A DNA stretch of 64,000 nt. Origin: Enoplosus armatus (taxonomy: Eukaryota > Chordata > Actinopteri > Centrarchiformes > Enoplosidae). The notes beneath the pieces were generated by a model. That model saw only the letters and a list, made by a program, of their open reading frames with translations, did no database searches and was not told the DNA's origin. A program made the translations under genes and the position numbers. Location: assembly GCF_043641665.1 (NCBI RefSeq), contig NC_092192.1:20566978-20630977 (forward strand), written 5' to 3'. Positions 1 through 14,379 of this stretch are shown here, piece by piece. Every line of letters starts with the position of its first letter. Position 1 is the first letter of the stretch.

Positions 1-625
1 TTGACGTAAGTGTAGCAGTGGACGCAGCAGTGACAAAATATAATGCAGTACACAGGATTAACATCTGAAGGAAAAGAACTCTGAAGCTATAGCACCGTGT
101 TTTTGTTATTGTGAGGAACATAAGTTGTACAGAAACATACAAATACAACACAAATGACTATGATTGTCCCTCCATATTTTGGTATTTTTTTCCCCCAATC
201 TACACAAATACACAGCATCCAATTAAAACATGCAATACAACTAATACAAGTGGTCTTAGTCTTGGGGAAGCACTGTTAGTCGGTCAAAATAAGATAAGAG
301 GGGCTGCCAGGTAGAGTGAAATTTCTGGGCCGATCAGCGAATGGCAAATCATCATGTCCTCTATCAGACACGATGACGAAGGGGGTGCAGGGGAGGGACT
401 TCCAGAGAAGTGACATCCTTCTGCGAGCAAGAAGAGAACCAAAAGCGATACTAAGAACTAAGTCTGGTGCCAGGTCGGACCTCCACCCCAGTGACTTCAA
501 AACCAGAAACTCATTAATTTAAGGCATGACCCGAACATGTGCGTTAGGTCAGCTGGGGACTGTGGACAATGGCCGCATTTGTCATCTACATCAGGGTAAC
601 ATTTTGGAAGTTTAAAGTCAGATTA

Positions 626-654
626 GGGGTGGGGGGGGGGGGGGGGGGGGGGGG
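626..654. repeat. Poly-G run (G24 preceded by GGGGT)
   Basis: An uninterrupted run of 24 G at 631-654. It could form G-quadruplexes, and its exact length is unreliable in any assembly. Confidence 0.95.
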
Positions 655-3600
655 CTGTGTCCATTAGAAAATATTGAAAAAGGTTTGAGCCAGTGTGCTG
701 AAGTACATACAGAAAAACTGTGTGAATTACGGTCTGCACTGTATGAAGCACTAATTTGCGCTAACATTTGACCCACCTTTTTAGCATTGTGTGAATTAGA
801 ATTGACTTCCAAGTTAATATCCCTTTTCATTAAGCGTTCCCATCATTTTGTCTGCCATGTTTAAACGTTGCGTGAAAAGGCATATTTCTGTTCATCCAAA
901 TAATTCTGGTTTGGTATCATCCTCTACCAATAGGTCACTACATTGCTACCAGTTATCTTCTGCCCTATTGGCCCATTTTGTCTCCTGAGACGTGATCTCA
1001 TCAGAGAGAGGCGGTGACACCTCCAACCGCAGAGTAACAATCCACTCATGTTAAGACTACAGTCTGATCATCTTCTCCATGCTTTAAATTATTCAGCACA
1101 TCAATAGTCACAGCCTGTGCTCTATAGGAGTGTGTTGGCTTGGGGCGAGGTATATGTAGGTTGGCAAGCAGGGGAGAGCATTAGAGGACTGGGCCTCGGG
1201 CTCTGCAGACGCTGGGACTAACGATAATAGTCATTCTTGAACAACTGGCCAACTAAGCACTTTATTCTCTCTCCACCCCTTTTTCCCTCTGATCCTTTCA
1301 CATACCTGGCCCATCCTCTGCTTTGGATAACAAAGGTGAAGTGTAGTTGAATCACAATATATGCAAACGAACTCGTGCTCTGAGCTTTGAATCTTATTAT
1401 AGGCATGTAATGCGCTGTAGCAGACGTAATGAAACTGTGCAACGACTGGGTAACGTGATGTTTTTATGAATCCTGGTTTGGCTTTAAGAGTCACTGATAT
1501 GAACTGATGTTGGTCAGTGATTGTTTTAGTGAGCCACACAGAAATCTGCCACAGTATAGCGTACAGCATTCAGTGCAGTGGCATGTCATGCAAGTCATGG
1601 ATTTCTGGTGAAAGAATTGTTCCACAAGGAAACGTGTAATTTAGTGTTTGGTTGGATTGCGGTAGACAACACTATCCCTGATGCTGTGGTCACTGATCGT
1701 AAAGTGGACATCATAAACGAGACATATTTGGTGGCGATGCGAAGCTGTTTACTTAGAGTAGATTTCTGTTCTTAGTTTCTCGCCAGCTAAATGGCTGAGT
1801 GAATGTAATCTGATGGCAAATGCTCCACATCTTTGATCAATATACATTTTATCCCTTGCATACTTTTTACTTTTTACTTTCCTGCATATTATTTATGGTT
1901 TTGATAGTTCCCTGTGAGATACATGTGGTATAAAAGGACAAGATACAAACGGGTTTAAACCGTTTTCTTGCTGATGCATAACCAACATCTATTATAAATG
2001 TAAATTAGCCACCAACTTTCCTATTTAAACGGGAACAAAGTGGAAAGTGTGCTTGCAGGCATGCTGAGGGAAGGCGAAGGGAGCGAAGAGGGAAATGAGA
2101 GCTGCACACAAACAAGCCATTATTAAACACATTTCTTCTTTAAGCTGCTTTCTGAAGAGCGTCAAGCCTAGAGCACTTTAACTTGCCAAAAACAAGCTCC
2201 TTTTTTGTGCTTTGAAATCAGGAGGTAAGATCAACGCGGGATAAAAAGCTCAACACACAGGAAAGCAGAAGGACGCTTTATTTGTTTACCGTGCGGCAGG
2301 CTGAGGGCGATAGTCAGACTTCTCTTCATCCACAGGAGAGCTCCTGCTTGGCGGCAGCGCCGATGCAGCACATTGCCTCCCACCAGCATCGCACACAGCG
2401 CCATCTGCTAGGACCTGTTGGCTTGTTTGTTTTCCAGAGCAAACAGCAAATCACTTCTTTCCTGTTCATGCTTTTTACCATATGCCACTGCCTGTGTATC
2501 AGAGCGAGGCATGTATATTAATGAAGTTAATCAAAGACACGCACACAACCACATCTGCCAGGGGAATTTTCAAATGATCGCACCCGCCGCTTGATTCATC
2601 ACGCCGCTACCCTCGCCTGTCACTGTGGCCACCTTTCGATGTAGGTGAGACAGTTATAAACTGCAATTACATCATCTGTATCACGTTTTGGACTGAAGCA
2701 GAAATAATAATGCCTTATGTACAAATCTGAAATGTAGGATAAGAGGCTAAAAACCTCATGCTTGTACTGAAATAGCGTTATGTGCGACTATTATGACTTG
2801 GTAGTGTGTGTAAACATGCTGTACTTAGAAGCTTAACTAATTAGCATGCTGCTTTTAATGCGGTGTGTGTATATACAGCTGCACATCCGAACACACGCTC
2901 ACAATGATCTGTGTCACAACAGAAGGCACTGCATAACAATTTTACTTTCAGCTAATGCAGATAACATTTGAGAGACGTCACAAGTCCTCTTCCTGGTGTA
3001 CAGCAGTACTTGAAGAGATCCCAATGTCACTGCAATTAGTGGCTACGTTAAACAACAGGAGCAACGCAGCTAAGCAACGTATCCCGGTACAGATGGCAAA
3101 TTATCCTGCTGACAAGCTGCTGAAACCCTCTGAGCCTGTCAGGTACACATGGTGGGTCGTTGTTTCAAAAGCAGTGACCTAAACTTCACTGTCACGTGGT
3201 GGGTATTTATTGACAGGGAACCAATCACTGCCATGTTTATTTAGTGATTTTCTGACTGTTGCAGTCCATGTATGGACTTGATTCCCGCTAATGAAATTTT
3301 TACAGTATTATCTATCTGTACATGTCTTATATGCAGGTTACTTGGATGTTTTTTTTTTTTACTTTCTGTCCGTAAGGGGCCAGTATACTCCATCAGACAA
3401 GCTTGTCAAATGGTCAGATATCTTCGGAAGCCTCCTCCCCACAAACCTTTCCGGCGTCGGATTAGGGGTGGGGGGCTTTGTCCATCCATTTCTGTAGCTT
3501 TCAGAAACCAATAATCCAACATTCACACCCACTTCACACCATGATTGGCCTGCTGCGGAGGTGAGAAAGTAAGCTGGGTTTGAACTTCCCTCTCTCGCTC

Positions 3601-6600
3601 TCTTTCTGTCACTTTTCGTGTGAGTAACCAAGTTCAACACTATGAATGCCTTCCAGGAGCAACTGTGTGAAAATGTGTCCCCACATTTAAACAATCCCCC
3701 CTCTCTAGGACGTCTGGCTTTTTATCCTGCCTTCCAGCGTGGCCATTCGGATCAGGAATAAACCATTTTGATTTCCAACATTGTCGGACAACATGCCGTT
3801 CGAACCACTTACCGATAGTCCTCGGAACTCTCACTTTGTAAATATTATGCTTCAATTTTGTATTTTAAAGTGATACCAGATCCTTAATCGATCTGATTAT
3901 CAAACACTGACACTCTCTTGTCTTGTCACTGAGCGTAGTGTCTGTGGTCAGCAATCATTCATGTTGGTTAGGAAGTTACTGTGATATCAGAGTTGCAGGA
4001 AAGTGATGTCTAAGAGCACAAAGCATGGAAACATCTATTGTTTCTTCATTGAATTAAAACATGGAACCCCATACCATACAAACCCCAAAAAAAGTATGTT
4101 TGTCTACATGCCCCACTGACCCCTCACAATATGGTCTCTATATTGGGAGCTGTAAGGTGGTTGGAGGTGTGTGGTGAGCTCGTTGTCATATACAAATCTG
4201 GATTCACTTGTTTTTTTTATTCCAGTCCAGAGCTTTATGCATGGGCATTTGCTCTCTGGTCATTGTACAGGATAGAATTTGTAAATTCAAACCTAATCAG
4301 CACATCATTATCTTGCTCCATCAAATCAATGGAGTTTGCCTTAGGTTGGAGCCGGGCAACGTGGATGTTATGAAAACCCACTTCCTGTGCAGGGGTCAAG
4401 TTCTCACCCACCACTGCAGAAACCTGGGGTTTGTCCCCTGGTAGCATTACCTACGGCTTGTTCAAGCGTCCCATCAAGAACAATTGTTTTCGAGTGTGGT
4501 GCAACAGCATTTGGAGCATCAGTGTCATTGTAAGGATCTGCTGATTATAATCCTAATCTCTCCCATGCGTTTTTACCATTTTTCACATTCAACATTAGCA
4601 CCACACTACAAACAGCACAAATACCAAACCTGAAACATACAAATTCAAATGAGACAAAATTAGAAACAAAGGGAAGGAAATGTCACTCTCAAATCACAAT
4701 AGAAACCAAAGCTGTGTTCTTTTCATATTATAGAAGATTTTTGAACAGTTTTTAATTATTATTTCGTATTCACAAAAAGAGGCTTGTTCTTTGAATGGCT
4801 AATTGAAAGTGACAGTGGAAAAGACAACCGCTCATTTCAGAGTGTATTAAGTTCTATTCACTCTCACTTCGGTAAGTACAGTGTGTCAATATTACTATAC
4901 GACTGCTCTGCGTGCGTTGATTTGTTCCCATTTAGTGCATAATTACACTTGTGGGTTTGCTGAGAGGAACTTAATTTGATTGTTCTGCTTGTCACTCAGT
5001 ATGAAAAAAGACAAATATGAAATGACATGTTTGAGGTGGTTTGATTACTGGCTTTGGTTGGACATAATTGAGGACATATTTTATGAAAGTCAGCGTTGTG
5101 GCTTTCAGCCCTTACCTTGCCAACTGTTCAACCACAATGTTACTGTAATGCGTCTTTAATACATCTCTGCGCGAGTGGTTAGCTTTGTTTTGGACTGTTT
5201 TGTTTTCATGCCGCATCCGTCTTTTTTTTGGAGGTGTCTGACGAGGCTTTCCTGTCGTGTCTGGTCCAATAGAGTCTGCTCAAACACAGACATGGATTCT
5301 GGGGGCTTGTGGGCCAGTGCTGGACCCACGTGTCTGTGCTTCAGGCTGTGTCACGCATGATTGCCGACATGATGCCTACAGGAGTTTTGGAAAGAGGAGG
5401 CATCAAATCACAGTACAGCAATCTGGCAAGGCTTAACCCCACACCTAAGCAGATACACGGCATGAGAGGAGGAATGCTCTGTCTGTCTCAAGGTCTCCTC
5501 CCGGGTCTTTGCTGATGAGTCAGTAGAAGGGTTGGCAGGTTTCCAGGAGCCAATTTTACCACCCCTCAAGCCCCCCAAAAAACACAAACTGATCTCCTCC
5601 CACCACCAGGGTTGGCTCTAGGCAGCAGTCTAGCTGAAGGCAATGCCCTGATCAAACATGGTAGTGGTCTGACATCCCCCACTCAGACGGGGATATACTG
5701 TGGGGTGTACAGTGCAGTCTTGGAGCTACTGACCTTTTGTTAACTTTACTGATGGGTTTATACTTTCTCGACACAATATAATTGCTGACAACTCCATTGA
5801 ATATACTCAGAAACATAGACGAGTGTTTTTCCTTGCTCAAAGTTACAGTTTGACAAGTATAGCAACATGTAGGTGTGCAGACATCGATCACTAAAGATTT
5901 TTCGTCCCTGTGGGTTAAACTAAACCTGTCTTCTCGTCTGATCACTCGTCCTAACCTCGTCTACAGATTGTGTGTGTAGCTGTGTGTCTCTCAGGAAGGT
6001 TTTGGAGCCCCGCAGTCTCATTTTTAAGGACAAGCTGATTCACAGTTATTCACACAGTGTATGAGCCAACCCACTTGAAAGAAAGCCTGTAGGCTGTCAG
6101 AGGGAGACGGATAACATCACCCCCACACCCTTACCCTCACACCATCACCCCAGTGCTGACCTCCGCCTCCATGGCCATGGTTGTCTGCTGCCGCTGCACA
6201 CTGCCGCAGGCGAGGCCACTTGGTGAATCAGTCCGCATGGTGAAACCTGAGGCCAAGGGTCACTATGAATCAGTCCAGTAGACATTTACGACACCCCCAC
6301 TGTCAAGACCCTGTAGCATTTGGTTTGCACCACATTACCAACTCTGGCTGCTAGATAAGGACGCAACAAAAGGAGGGCATGTATTGCTAGTGTGCTGACA
6401 TAGTTATGTTAGATTGTATAATTTGCATTTTATAACTTCTTTTTGTTGTGACATGACAGAAAAACAGAAGTTTCAAAAAATTTTGTAATTTTAAAATGAA
6501 CAAAAATACCACAAAACAATGGATTTAATACACAAAATCATTTTTTCTCACATCGGTGGTGGCTGAATGCTTGGTAGTGTTTTCTTCCTTACATGAGCCA

Positions 6601-8172
6601 GCCTTGCCTACATACTGTACATGGCAGTCACATGAAAGTGATTTCCTCTAAACATAACTATGTGTTTTTCTAACAGCATGTGCTAAATGATTTCAGCAGC
6701 TGCTATCTTTTTAAAAAAGTGAAAAACAGAAGTCAATCTAACTCACCGAAGTTCTTGACATTTAAAAATGAAATTTACACAGCGGTGCTGCTTGCTGACA
6801 GATTTACATGAACGCTATATTGCTACATTGCGAGTTTTAGAATATAGTTGTGCTTTATCAACACGCAATGCTTTTGGTTTACAACCTGCTCTTGTCTTTT
6901 ATAAGCATATTGTGTGAGGAAATGAACTTTAGGCGCTTTTTAACACCATGTTAAAGGCTCATTAAACAACCCAGATGGTGCTATCTAGTGGTTTTCTAAT
7001 AATAGCACAGTGTTTTAGTTATGATCACCCCAAAGGCCTCTGAGCCTCTTCTCCACATCTTCCCTCTGTCACACACACTCATGCTCACACCCTCTGCCCC
7101 CGCTTTGACAGGCTGAGCGGAACAATAACCACGCGCCAGCTGATGCATGATCCATGGGTTTGACCTGCTGACCCCAAGACACATTGTTACAGCCTGTTTA
7201 CATTGTACAAATTGACAAATGTTTTCATGAGGCCTTTTAACTGGCTCCCGACGTGTTTCTGACATGCCCGCTTCATCATCTTCCACTCCCTTTCTCACTT
7301 CCTTTGTTACTTGTTCATCCTTTCTTAAGATAAATTGTTAGCTTAAGATTGCATGGAAGGACTGGGGATGAAGACGAGGAGGAAATGAAGGCGGCAGAAA
7401 AAGCACATTCGTATTCTGCCCATGTTCTTAGACATTAGGAGGGCATCAAGGTGCAAATATGAGTCAGACAGCTCTCATAATGAAAGAATCGAGACGCATT
7501 ATGAAATAAGTGGAAGTGACCAATGAAGAGAGACGTGGCACTTGCTGCTTTGAATTCCAATTACAGAGACAGATAGGAGAAAGAGGTGCCTTTTTATGTC
7601 TCTTGAGGTGTTATGGGGCTTGCATATGGAGACTGAGCCTCACATAAAGGTCAGTGTGGCAGAGGTTGTCAGGTCACAGAAAATAGACTCAAGCCTCTCC
7701 ACTACATCAAAATGAGGAGATGAACCTGCCACTCCTCAAATAGATGAATACATACCAGCCATTCAGCTATTCCCCTCTTTTGTCAGCCCTCAGATGTCTG
7801 CAGTATCTCCACCGAGGGGTGGCAGGGGTGAAAGGGAGTGGCGAGGGCCACTATTGAGGAGAGTGGATTATCTCATGAAGGGAAATCAATTAGAACGTTA
7901 CGGTGGACTGTGAACATTTATCCATTTAGCTTGACCACTATTGAATTTCCATGATGGGCTTTGACTGTTCAGAGGGAGAGATCAGAGTTAATGGCGATTG
8001 TTCTGCACTCCTCCAAATGTATTATCTGCCTTATTCAATGAGAGACACTTCATCAAACCAGAGAGAGCCCTGCGGCCTATTGATAGATGGGCTTTGTGTG
8101 GGGTTTGAAGAAAAAAAGATGAGGCATGGGGGTTGAAGGCTGAGGGGAGAAATGGGAGGGAGTGTGGGGTTT

Positions 8173-8194
8173 GGGGGGGGGGGGGGGGGGGGGG
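8173..8194. repeat. Poly-G run (G22)
   Basis: An uninterrupted run of 22 G inside a G-rich stretch (gtgtggggtttg before it). G-quadruplex-prone. Confidence 0.95.
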
Positions 8195-11100
8195 TGTCAC
8201 AGATGTCCAGCCCTTTGAAAGAAAATTAAACAAGTACCTCATTAGCCAACGCTCCAGTGCTCCCTGGAGGTGGCCACTGAGCCAGGCTTTTTAATGAGCT
8301 GGGAACTTAAACGCTGCCAAAGTTTACCCCGGCCTTGCCTTTCTCTGTTAGGCCACTGGGAAGAGCCATGCCCTCCCCCTTCGCCCCTGGTCTCCTCCGC
8401 CCCCCACCTCACCCCGGCCGTCCTCTTCCATTGAGGGCCGCTCATGCAGAGGAGAGAGAGGCACCATGCTGATTCCCTGCCTTTCAGCTCCGGAGAGGGG
8501 GATAATGCTGTTTTTGTACCACGCATCCAGAGGAATTATGTGCGCTAATTTGATTAGGGGAAGATTTGATTAACTGGAAAATGAGGGCTTTGCTTAGACT
8601 TTCACACGCTTAATTTATCCCTTGCAAAGCAGACGCAACATTGTGTCATGAAACTCAGAAGGCATATGAGAAGCCCATTCACCAGCTAGATGGCCCTTTC
8701 AAACTCAACAATATCTAGGACTGCCATGGTTCAAATTGGGATAATCAGTTTAGAGCTTTTTGCCTGGTCTCAGAATACAAATTGCATTTGGCATTAACAG
8801 TGAAAAGGTTCAAAGGATAATGAGGTTAATGTAGCAGGGAATTGAGCTAAGGCAGAAAAAATTCACAAGAAAATGCAAAACTAGTGGCATTGTTGCACGA
8901 GGTGGACGTGAGGATTTTTTTCCCCCCTTTTGTGATTTAAGTGTGGTTGCTAGGATATTATGATAATGCTTTGGCAGCAAACGTCAATCAAAGATACAGT
9001 ATGTCAAACACAGTGTAAAAATACTAGACGTTAAACACATACGCATGTGCATTTACATATCTGTGCAAAGTGAAAGGGCCATTATTCTACGATGCTTTGA
9101 ATTCATTTAGTGGTTTTCGCTTGTCTCTATAATCCCTTTGTATACTCTGGAATGGCCACAGGGACTGAAGGAGCTGGATGCTTTGTTTTTGCTCCTTTTA
9201 ACATGCAGCCATGAAGGTCATATTACTGCGCAGTGATGATTACATTTGAATGAAAAGCGACTTCTTCTGGGAGACCGAAGAAAAAAGAGCCACAGGCAGG
9301 CTTGATCTTTTTTCTGATCTAAAACCCTACACTGAGTGACCTTCCCCTCTGTCAGGCTGGATCTGCGGCTGGCGGTTCTCTATTTTAAACAAATAGCTCT
9401 TTTATTTTACACAGGGATTGCCTGGATTACCTTTTAATAAGGGCTTAGCCACTCTCAGCACAACATCCCAGGCCCAGTGCTGGGCTGGCCGGCACTAGCC
9501 CAGCCCATAATTATCCACAGCAAACTAAAGGCCCACGTTCCTTCAAGAGCCCATGTGAGCTGTGTGTCTGATTTTTTTTTTTTTCCTTGTTTTTGTCATC
9601 TGTCACACCGCCAGTGTGGAAGCTTTGAATTGGGACACTCTGGAAGCCAAGAATTTATCTTAAAAAAAAGAAAAGAGCAGAGATGAGAGAGGGAGGGAGG
9701 CGGATGGGGAGAGAGAGAGGGATGGAAAGAGAAATGTGGAAACCCAGACAGATGAGCTGTCTCCTGTTGGACTTCACTCCGTCTTTCCCATCTGTTCACC
9801 CCAGTTTTAATTAAATCTACTGAGATGAGGATTTTTCCCTCTCGTGCCACCTATTTCCCTCCTCGTTCCCCTCTCCCTGCTTCGCTCCCATGCTGTATTT
9901 GAGTGCAGGTGGGATGATGCCAACGTCCACTCATCTCCCCACCTCGCTGCCAGCTGCTAATGAGAGTGAGCCAGGGTGGCGCGACAACGTTGCCAGCCAT
10001 TATGAGCTGTTAATGAGGAGCATTCGAGAAAGGCCCTGGCCTAGGCCTGCTGCCATCCTGCTACTGCAGCCTTTATCTCGTGCACACAGACACACTTACT
10101 GTACATATACAAACATGCGGACACATTTTGTTACGTATGCATGTATACCATCGGCTACCAATGAAATTATATTTGTTGCAAATCAAATCTAGCTGTTTTT
10201 TGATACCTCTAGAGACAGCGTATCTCCACACCTCGCAGCATAACACAAAGCAGCATATTTTAATGAGCTATTTCCCAGGTGATGTGCTCATGTTTGGTTG
10301 GCTAACCTCACACAACCTCATGCAGGAGTCCTCTGTTCTTTGCTATTGACACGTCCCTGGCAGACTACTCCCCTATTACCATAACGGCCTTCACGTCTAG
10401 TTCGTTTCTCTGGGCCAACCCCCTGTCAGCCATCGCTGTGTGCTTCACCTGCTCTTGGCCCGGGAAGAGGTGTCTGCTGAACCTGTTGGCCGCGTGACGG
10501 GAAGGGCAGGTAGCGACAATGCTTTGAGCACATTCTCTCTGCCCAGGTTGGCACGGGCGCCTAAAGCCTCAGTCTGCCCTGGTGGCTAACTGTAATGCAA
10601 AGCCAAAACTCCCAGTGGCTTCTTCGATCAAAACCCAAATTCGTAAAAGTGAGGGTGCCCTTCTCCTCCTTTGGCGTAGTCAGTTCTGCTCAGTGTAATC
10701 TCACGGATTTCAGGAGCTATACATACTGTTTATGCCTCATTTTAGTTAAAGGATGCTTGTTTCTGGTCAACATCAAACAACATTGCTAGTTTGCCCCCAT
10801 CACCCAGTGCAAACAAACATCTCTTGGCCTTGCACTTCCCAATATACCTCGCCGCCTCATTCTCCCACTAACATTATTTTCTCTTTTTGCCCATTGCCTC
10901 ACCTTTCACTGTGTACTTCTCATCCTCTCCGCCTCTGAAATGCAATCATCTGCCTTTTCTTTTGTCTCACCAGCCTACGCCAAACAGCTATGAAGAGGCT
11001 GACGCTCACTTAGCGCTGGAGTTCCTATCACTTCATTTGTTTTAGCATCACCTCGGGTTAAGAACAATCACCTCACAGCTCTCGAGCTGAGGCCATACTT

Positions 11101-12574
11101 TTTACACCGCTTGAGAAAGCAAACACTGTTACCTTATGTCGTGTTTAGAAAAATATCTTTTTTACCGTCAGTGCAGCGTCCCTCTGTTGAAAATGTTTTT
11201 TTAGTGATGCACTGAACTTGACATACAGTATGAAGTCTGTTCTATAACAGCTGTAGAGATCTGACTCTAAAGAAACTTTACACCAACCATGAGCAAAAAA
11301 GGTTCATGGCACCCCTTTGTTGTATGTCATTCCCTATGTCTCTCTCTGACCTCATTCCCTGTCATCTCCCTACAGTCCTCTATCTAATCAAGGCAAAACA
11401 TTTATTTGAAAAATATATTTTAAAACTACAAATCAACCTTGTGACTTCAACGTACTCTATGTGAATATGCCTCTTTGTTAAATGGTAAAATGATTTGGTG
11501 TGATGCCTTTTTGTTTTGCCTGCACTATTTTCATTAATATTCTACATATCTTTTTCAAAATGTTATGCACGTTTTCCAAGAGTTTGAGCTTTGGTATGTA
11601 GAGCTTGACATACCAAATTTTGTAACTTTTCAGGCTTTTTGATCTTTAGTTGAAATTCCAACAATGTCCAGTGGGTTTGAACAGTACTAGGCTGGACCAT
11701 ATGAGTCTGTATCTGGTCTGAAGGTCTTCAAAGTACATGTGGTGGGTTTGTTCTTTTCTTTTTCCAGGCAAAAGCCAAAACGTGGATGTACACTTAAAAA
11801 TGTAGACAGATTTTTCACTTCTTGGCAAATAGCGATGGAAACAACGCTATCTATAGCTTAAACAGGCAATAACGTAATCACAGCCTGCGTGTGCCTATCT
11901 CGCACAGGCTGCATGCAGCATTCTTGTCACAACTGTTATGTCAGTTGGTGGCAAAGCTGATTTTTCCATGGTGGTGATTAATATCAAGTCTGACACGACA
12001 GGGGGAGAGATACTTCACTGCAGTGACAATAAAACAAGTGTTTTCATCATTCCACAGACAGGCGCCCAGGGCCAAACAGCTTGCACGTCACATGATCACA
12101 ACAGCCAGATTATTGGCTGCGGGTGCCATAGTTCTCGCAGTAAACTCCACACTTGAGCAAAGTGTTGGGCTTGTAGTATATAATTAAGATGTTGACAGAA
12201 ATAAGTGCTCGTCTTGTTAGTTTCAGATGTGAGCTGACAGGGAATGCAACAATTTACTCTTCATGTTTCAGCTCACTATTTCACAGGCGGTTGGAAATGG
12301 AGGAATGTTAAGAAGATGAAAATGGCGGTACAGTGTCAGGCGTTCTCATGAAATAAAAGACAAGTGGACTAGCATGGCAATGCTATCGCTGCACGTCCAC
12401 CACTGGGAGGATGTGCTGTGTATATACGGAGGATGTGAGTAAACTCTGAGCTGCCTGGGCACTTTGCTTTGGTTGAATAGAAAGTTAAGTCACATTTTTT
12501 CATATCAAGGGAAACACTCCATGTTTACAGGCACTAGACTGTCAAGGCCTTTCCACTTTTCTTGCTCAGTGTCT

Positions 12575-12885
12575 GTTGCGATCAACAGGAGGGACCTAAA
12601 TGCAGAACATAGACTCTGAATGGATGAGAAAAAAAGTTTATTGGCTGGGCTTTCAGGGAATGGAGATGGATGGGGGGGGAAGGCCAGCAGGCAGAGGGGT
12701 AGAGGGAAGTTGGTGGCTGGTGAAGCGTGGCGTAGCAGGAATGAAGGCTGGATGTGAGCGTGGCTGATCACGCTAGCCTGGAAGCTAGTAGACGGGCTGA
12801 CTGGATTGCTGAACGGCAGGCAAGGAACAGACAGGCAGGCACAAGGGAAAGGGAAAACACAAGGCCGTGGCCATGACATTGTCAC
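12575..12885. repeat. Possible interspersed repeat
   Basis: Begins with aggagggacctaaatgcaga and ends near ggccgtggccatgacatt, with a GA/GGC-rich interior. The ends resemble dispersed fish repeats whose copies begin with a 'gacccaaatgcaga' type sequence. The long minus-strand open frame here (about 139 codons) is Pro/Ser/Phe-rich low complexity and not a gene. Confidence 0.35.
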
Positions 12886-13576
12886 TGCTAAGAGCTTTTT
12901 CTGTGAGAATAAAGGCAACAGCACTCTTGAATATAAACATCAGTCCTCTTTTGTTAAATTATTTCTTTTTTTTTTTCCTCAGGAGAGTTTCCTCTGAGGT
13001 ATGTCTCCTCTTATTTACCTCTGGGGTATGTCTACATGTGTTACAGAGAAAGTCAAAGAGAGGAAGGAGTATGCAAATACTGCCGCTGTAATAGTTTGCA
13101 ATTATTCTGCGAGGCTAGAAATTAAAATAATGTAAACAGTGTCTGTGAGTGTGAAAACACTGGGCTGTTCCAACATGGTTAGACAGTTCACATTTGTTTA
13201 CCCGGGGGCTTGCGTTTTCTAAAAATCCAGCGCACATTGTTTGATGAAATTCCACATAACTCTGCTGTTCATGCCCCACAAGTCTTCATTCACTCACTGC
13301 TTTTTGCTTTCCCAGTAGTTTCTGTTTTTCTCTCTGGTCTCCTTTTCAAAGTAGATAATTGACAACAGCAGCGGCATGAAGTCCAAACCAAGGCCCATTT
13401 CGACTTCAAAGCTTCCCCCCGTCCAAAGGAGCTCCGACTTAAAGCCCCTGCGCTGCGTCTAGGCAGCTTCAATTCTTTTCACACACGTTGGGAATCATTG
13501 ATTCTTTAGTCGATTGTTCTAGTCTAGTCATCGGGAAAAGCCTTGCCTGTTCCTTCAGTGGTGTGTGCAGCTGTGA

Positions 13577-13580
<4 letters not shown>

Positions 13581-13610
<30 letters not shown>
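13581..13610. repeat. (GT)15 microsatellite
   Basis: Perfect dinucleotide run in intronic DNA. Confidence 0.95.
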
Positions 13611-13611
<1 letters not shown>

Positions 13612-14379
13612 CCTCTGTGTAAATGAGTTCCAGCTAGATTTAGTAGAGGGTTTTAGTTCTAGGCAAGGCTGAGCCCATGGCACAGCCAGAACAGGTTGAG
13701 TTTCAAAGGGGCTTATCAGGGGAATTAGGCAAGCCTTTGGAGTTTGAGCATAGCCTAATTCCTGGTGACCTTTCCCTGGCTCTGGTTTGACTTTTTGTGG
13801 TGATCAGCAAGTGCTCTAACAAGCTTTTCCGTCTGTGTGGCTGGGGATTACTGTGGAACAGCCGTGCCCTCCCCTGCATTCACAAGAAGCCATCTGTGGT
13901 GGAGAGAGAGTAGGTGAGAGAGAGCGAGAGTGAGCAGAAGTAGGCAATAGCCCGAAGGGGCATTGTCATGCCTGTCTGTGTGTTGGTGAGGATTCTGCGC
14001 TTGTCAGAGTCTCCTTTTGTGACAAATTGGTATGTTTTGTTCTGCCATTTTAAACTGCCAGGCACTGGCAAGCCTTTCAGCCCATTATTCAAGCATTCAT
14101 GGACATTTGAATTATTTTTCTTTTTTCAAAGGGGAGTCTCTTACTTTGTTTTTGTTTTTTTTCTGGAATATCGCCTTGATATTCATTTCACCTTCTCTTG
14201 GGCACACAGACTAGGATTATCATTACTTACAGAAAGGGCTTAGCGGTGTCTGAGGTAAGTGTACCCTTTCTTTCATCATTGTTTTGAGTCATCTTTCACT
14301 GGACCTGATGGAAATACTTTGGCTTGTATGAGGCGAGCATCAGGTGCAGAAACTTTTCCCTGATGGCATTTTGAATCTA

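Larger units (their letters stand above)
1..12570. other. Non-coding DNA, presumed upstream AUTS2 intron (left part)
   Basis: No coding exon recognised. Open frames are short and lack family motifs or splice-bounded coding character. It contains poly-G runs at 626-654 and 8173-8194, a T-rich stretch near 9571, GA-rich tracts near 9685-9720, and AT-rich blocks with TAATTA/ATTAA-type cores separated by GC-rich segments, notably 8225-8700 and 9380-9560. Intronic status is inferred from the AUTS2 exons to the right; upstream exons are not visible. Confidence 0.6.

Noticed and set aside
12505..12924. 139-codon minus-strand frame
   Set aside because: Pro/Ser/Phe-rich low complexity from GA-rich DNA that looks like an interspersed repeat.
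14005..14030. ttttgtgac word considered as the missing upstream AUTS2 exon (YFCDSDSD region)
   Set aside because: The following codons do not give the acidic DSDS stretch, and no splice sites frame it.
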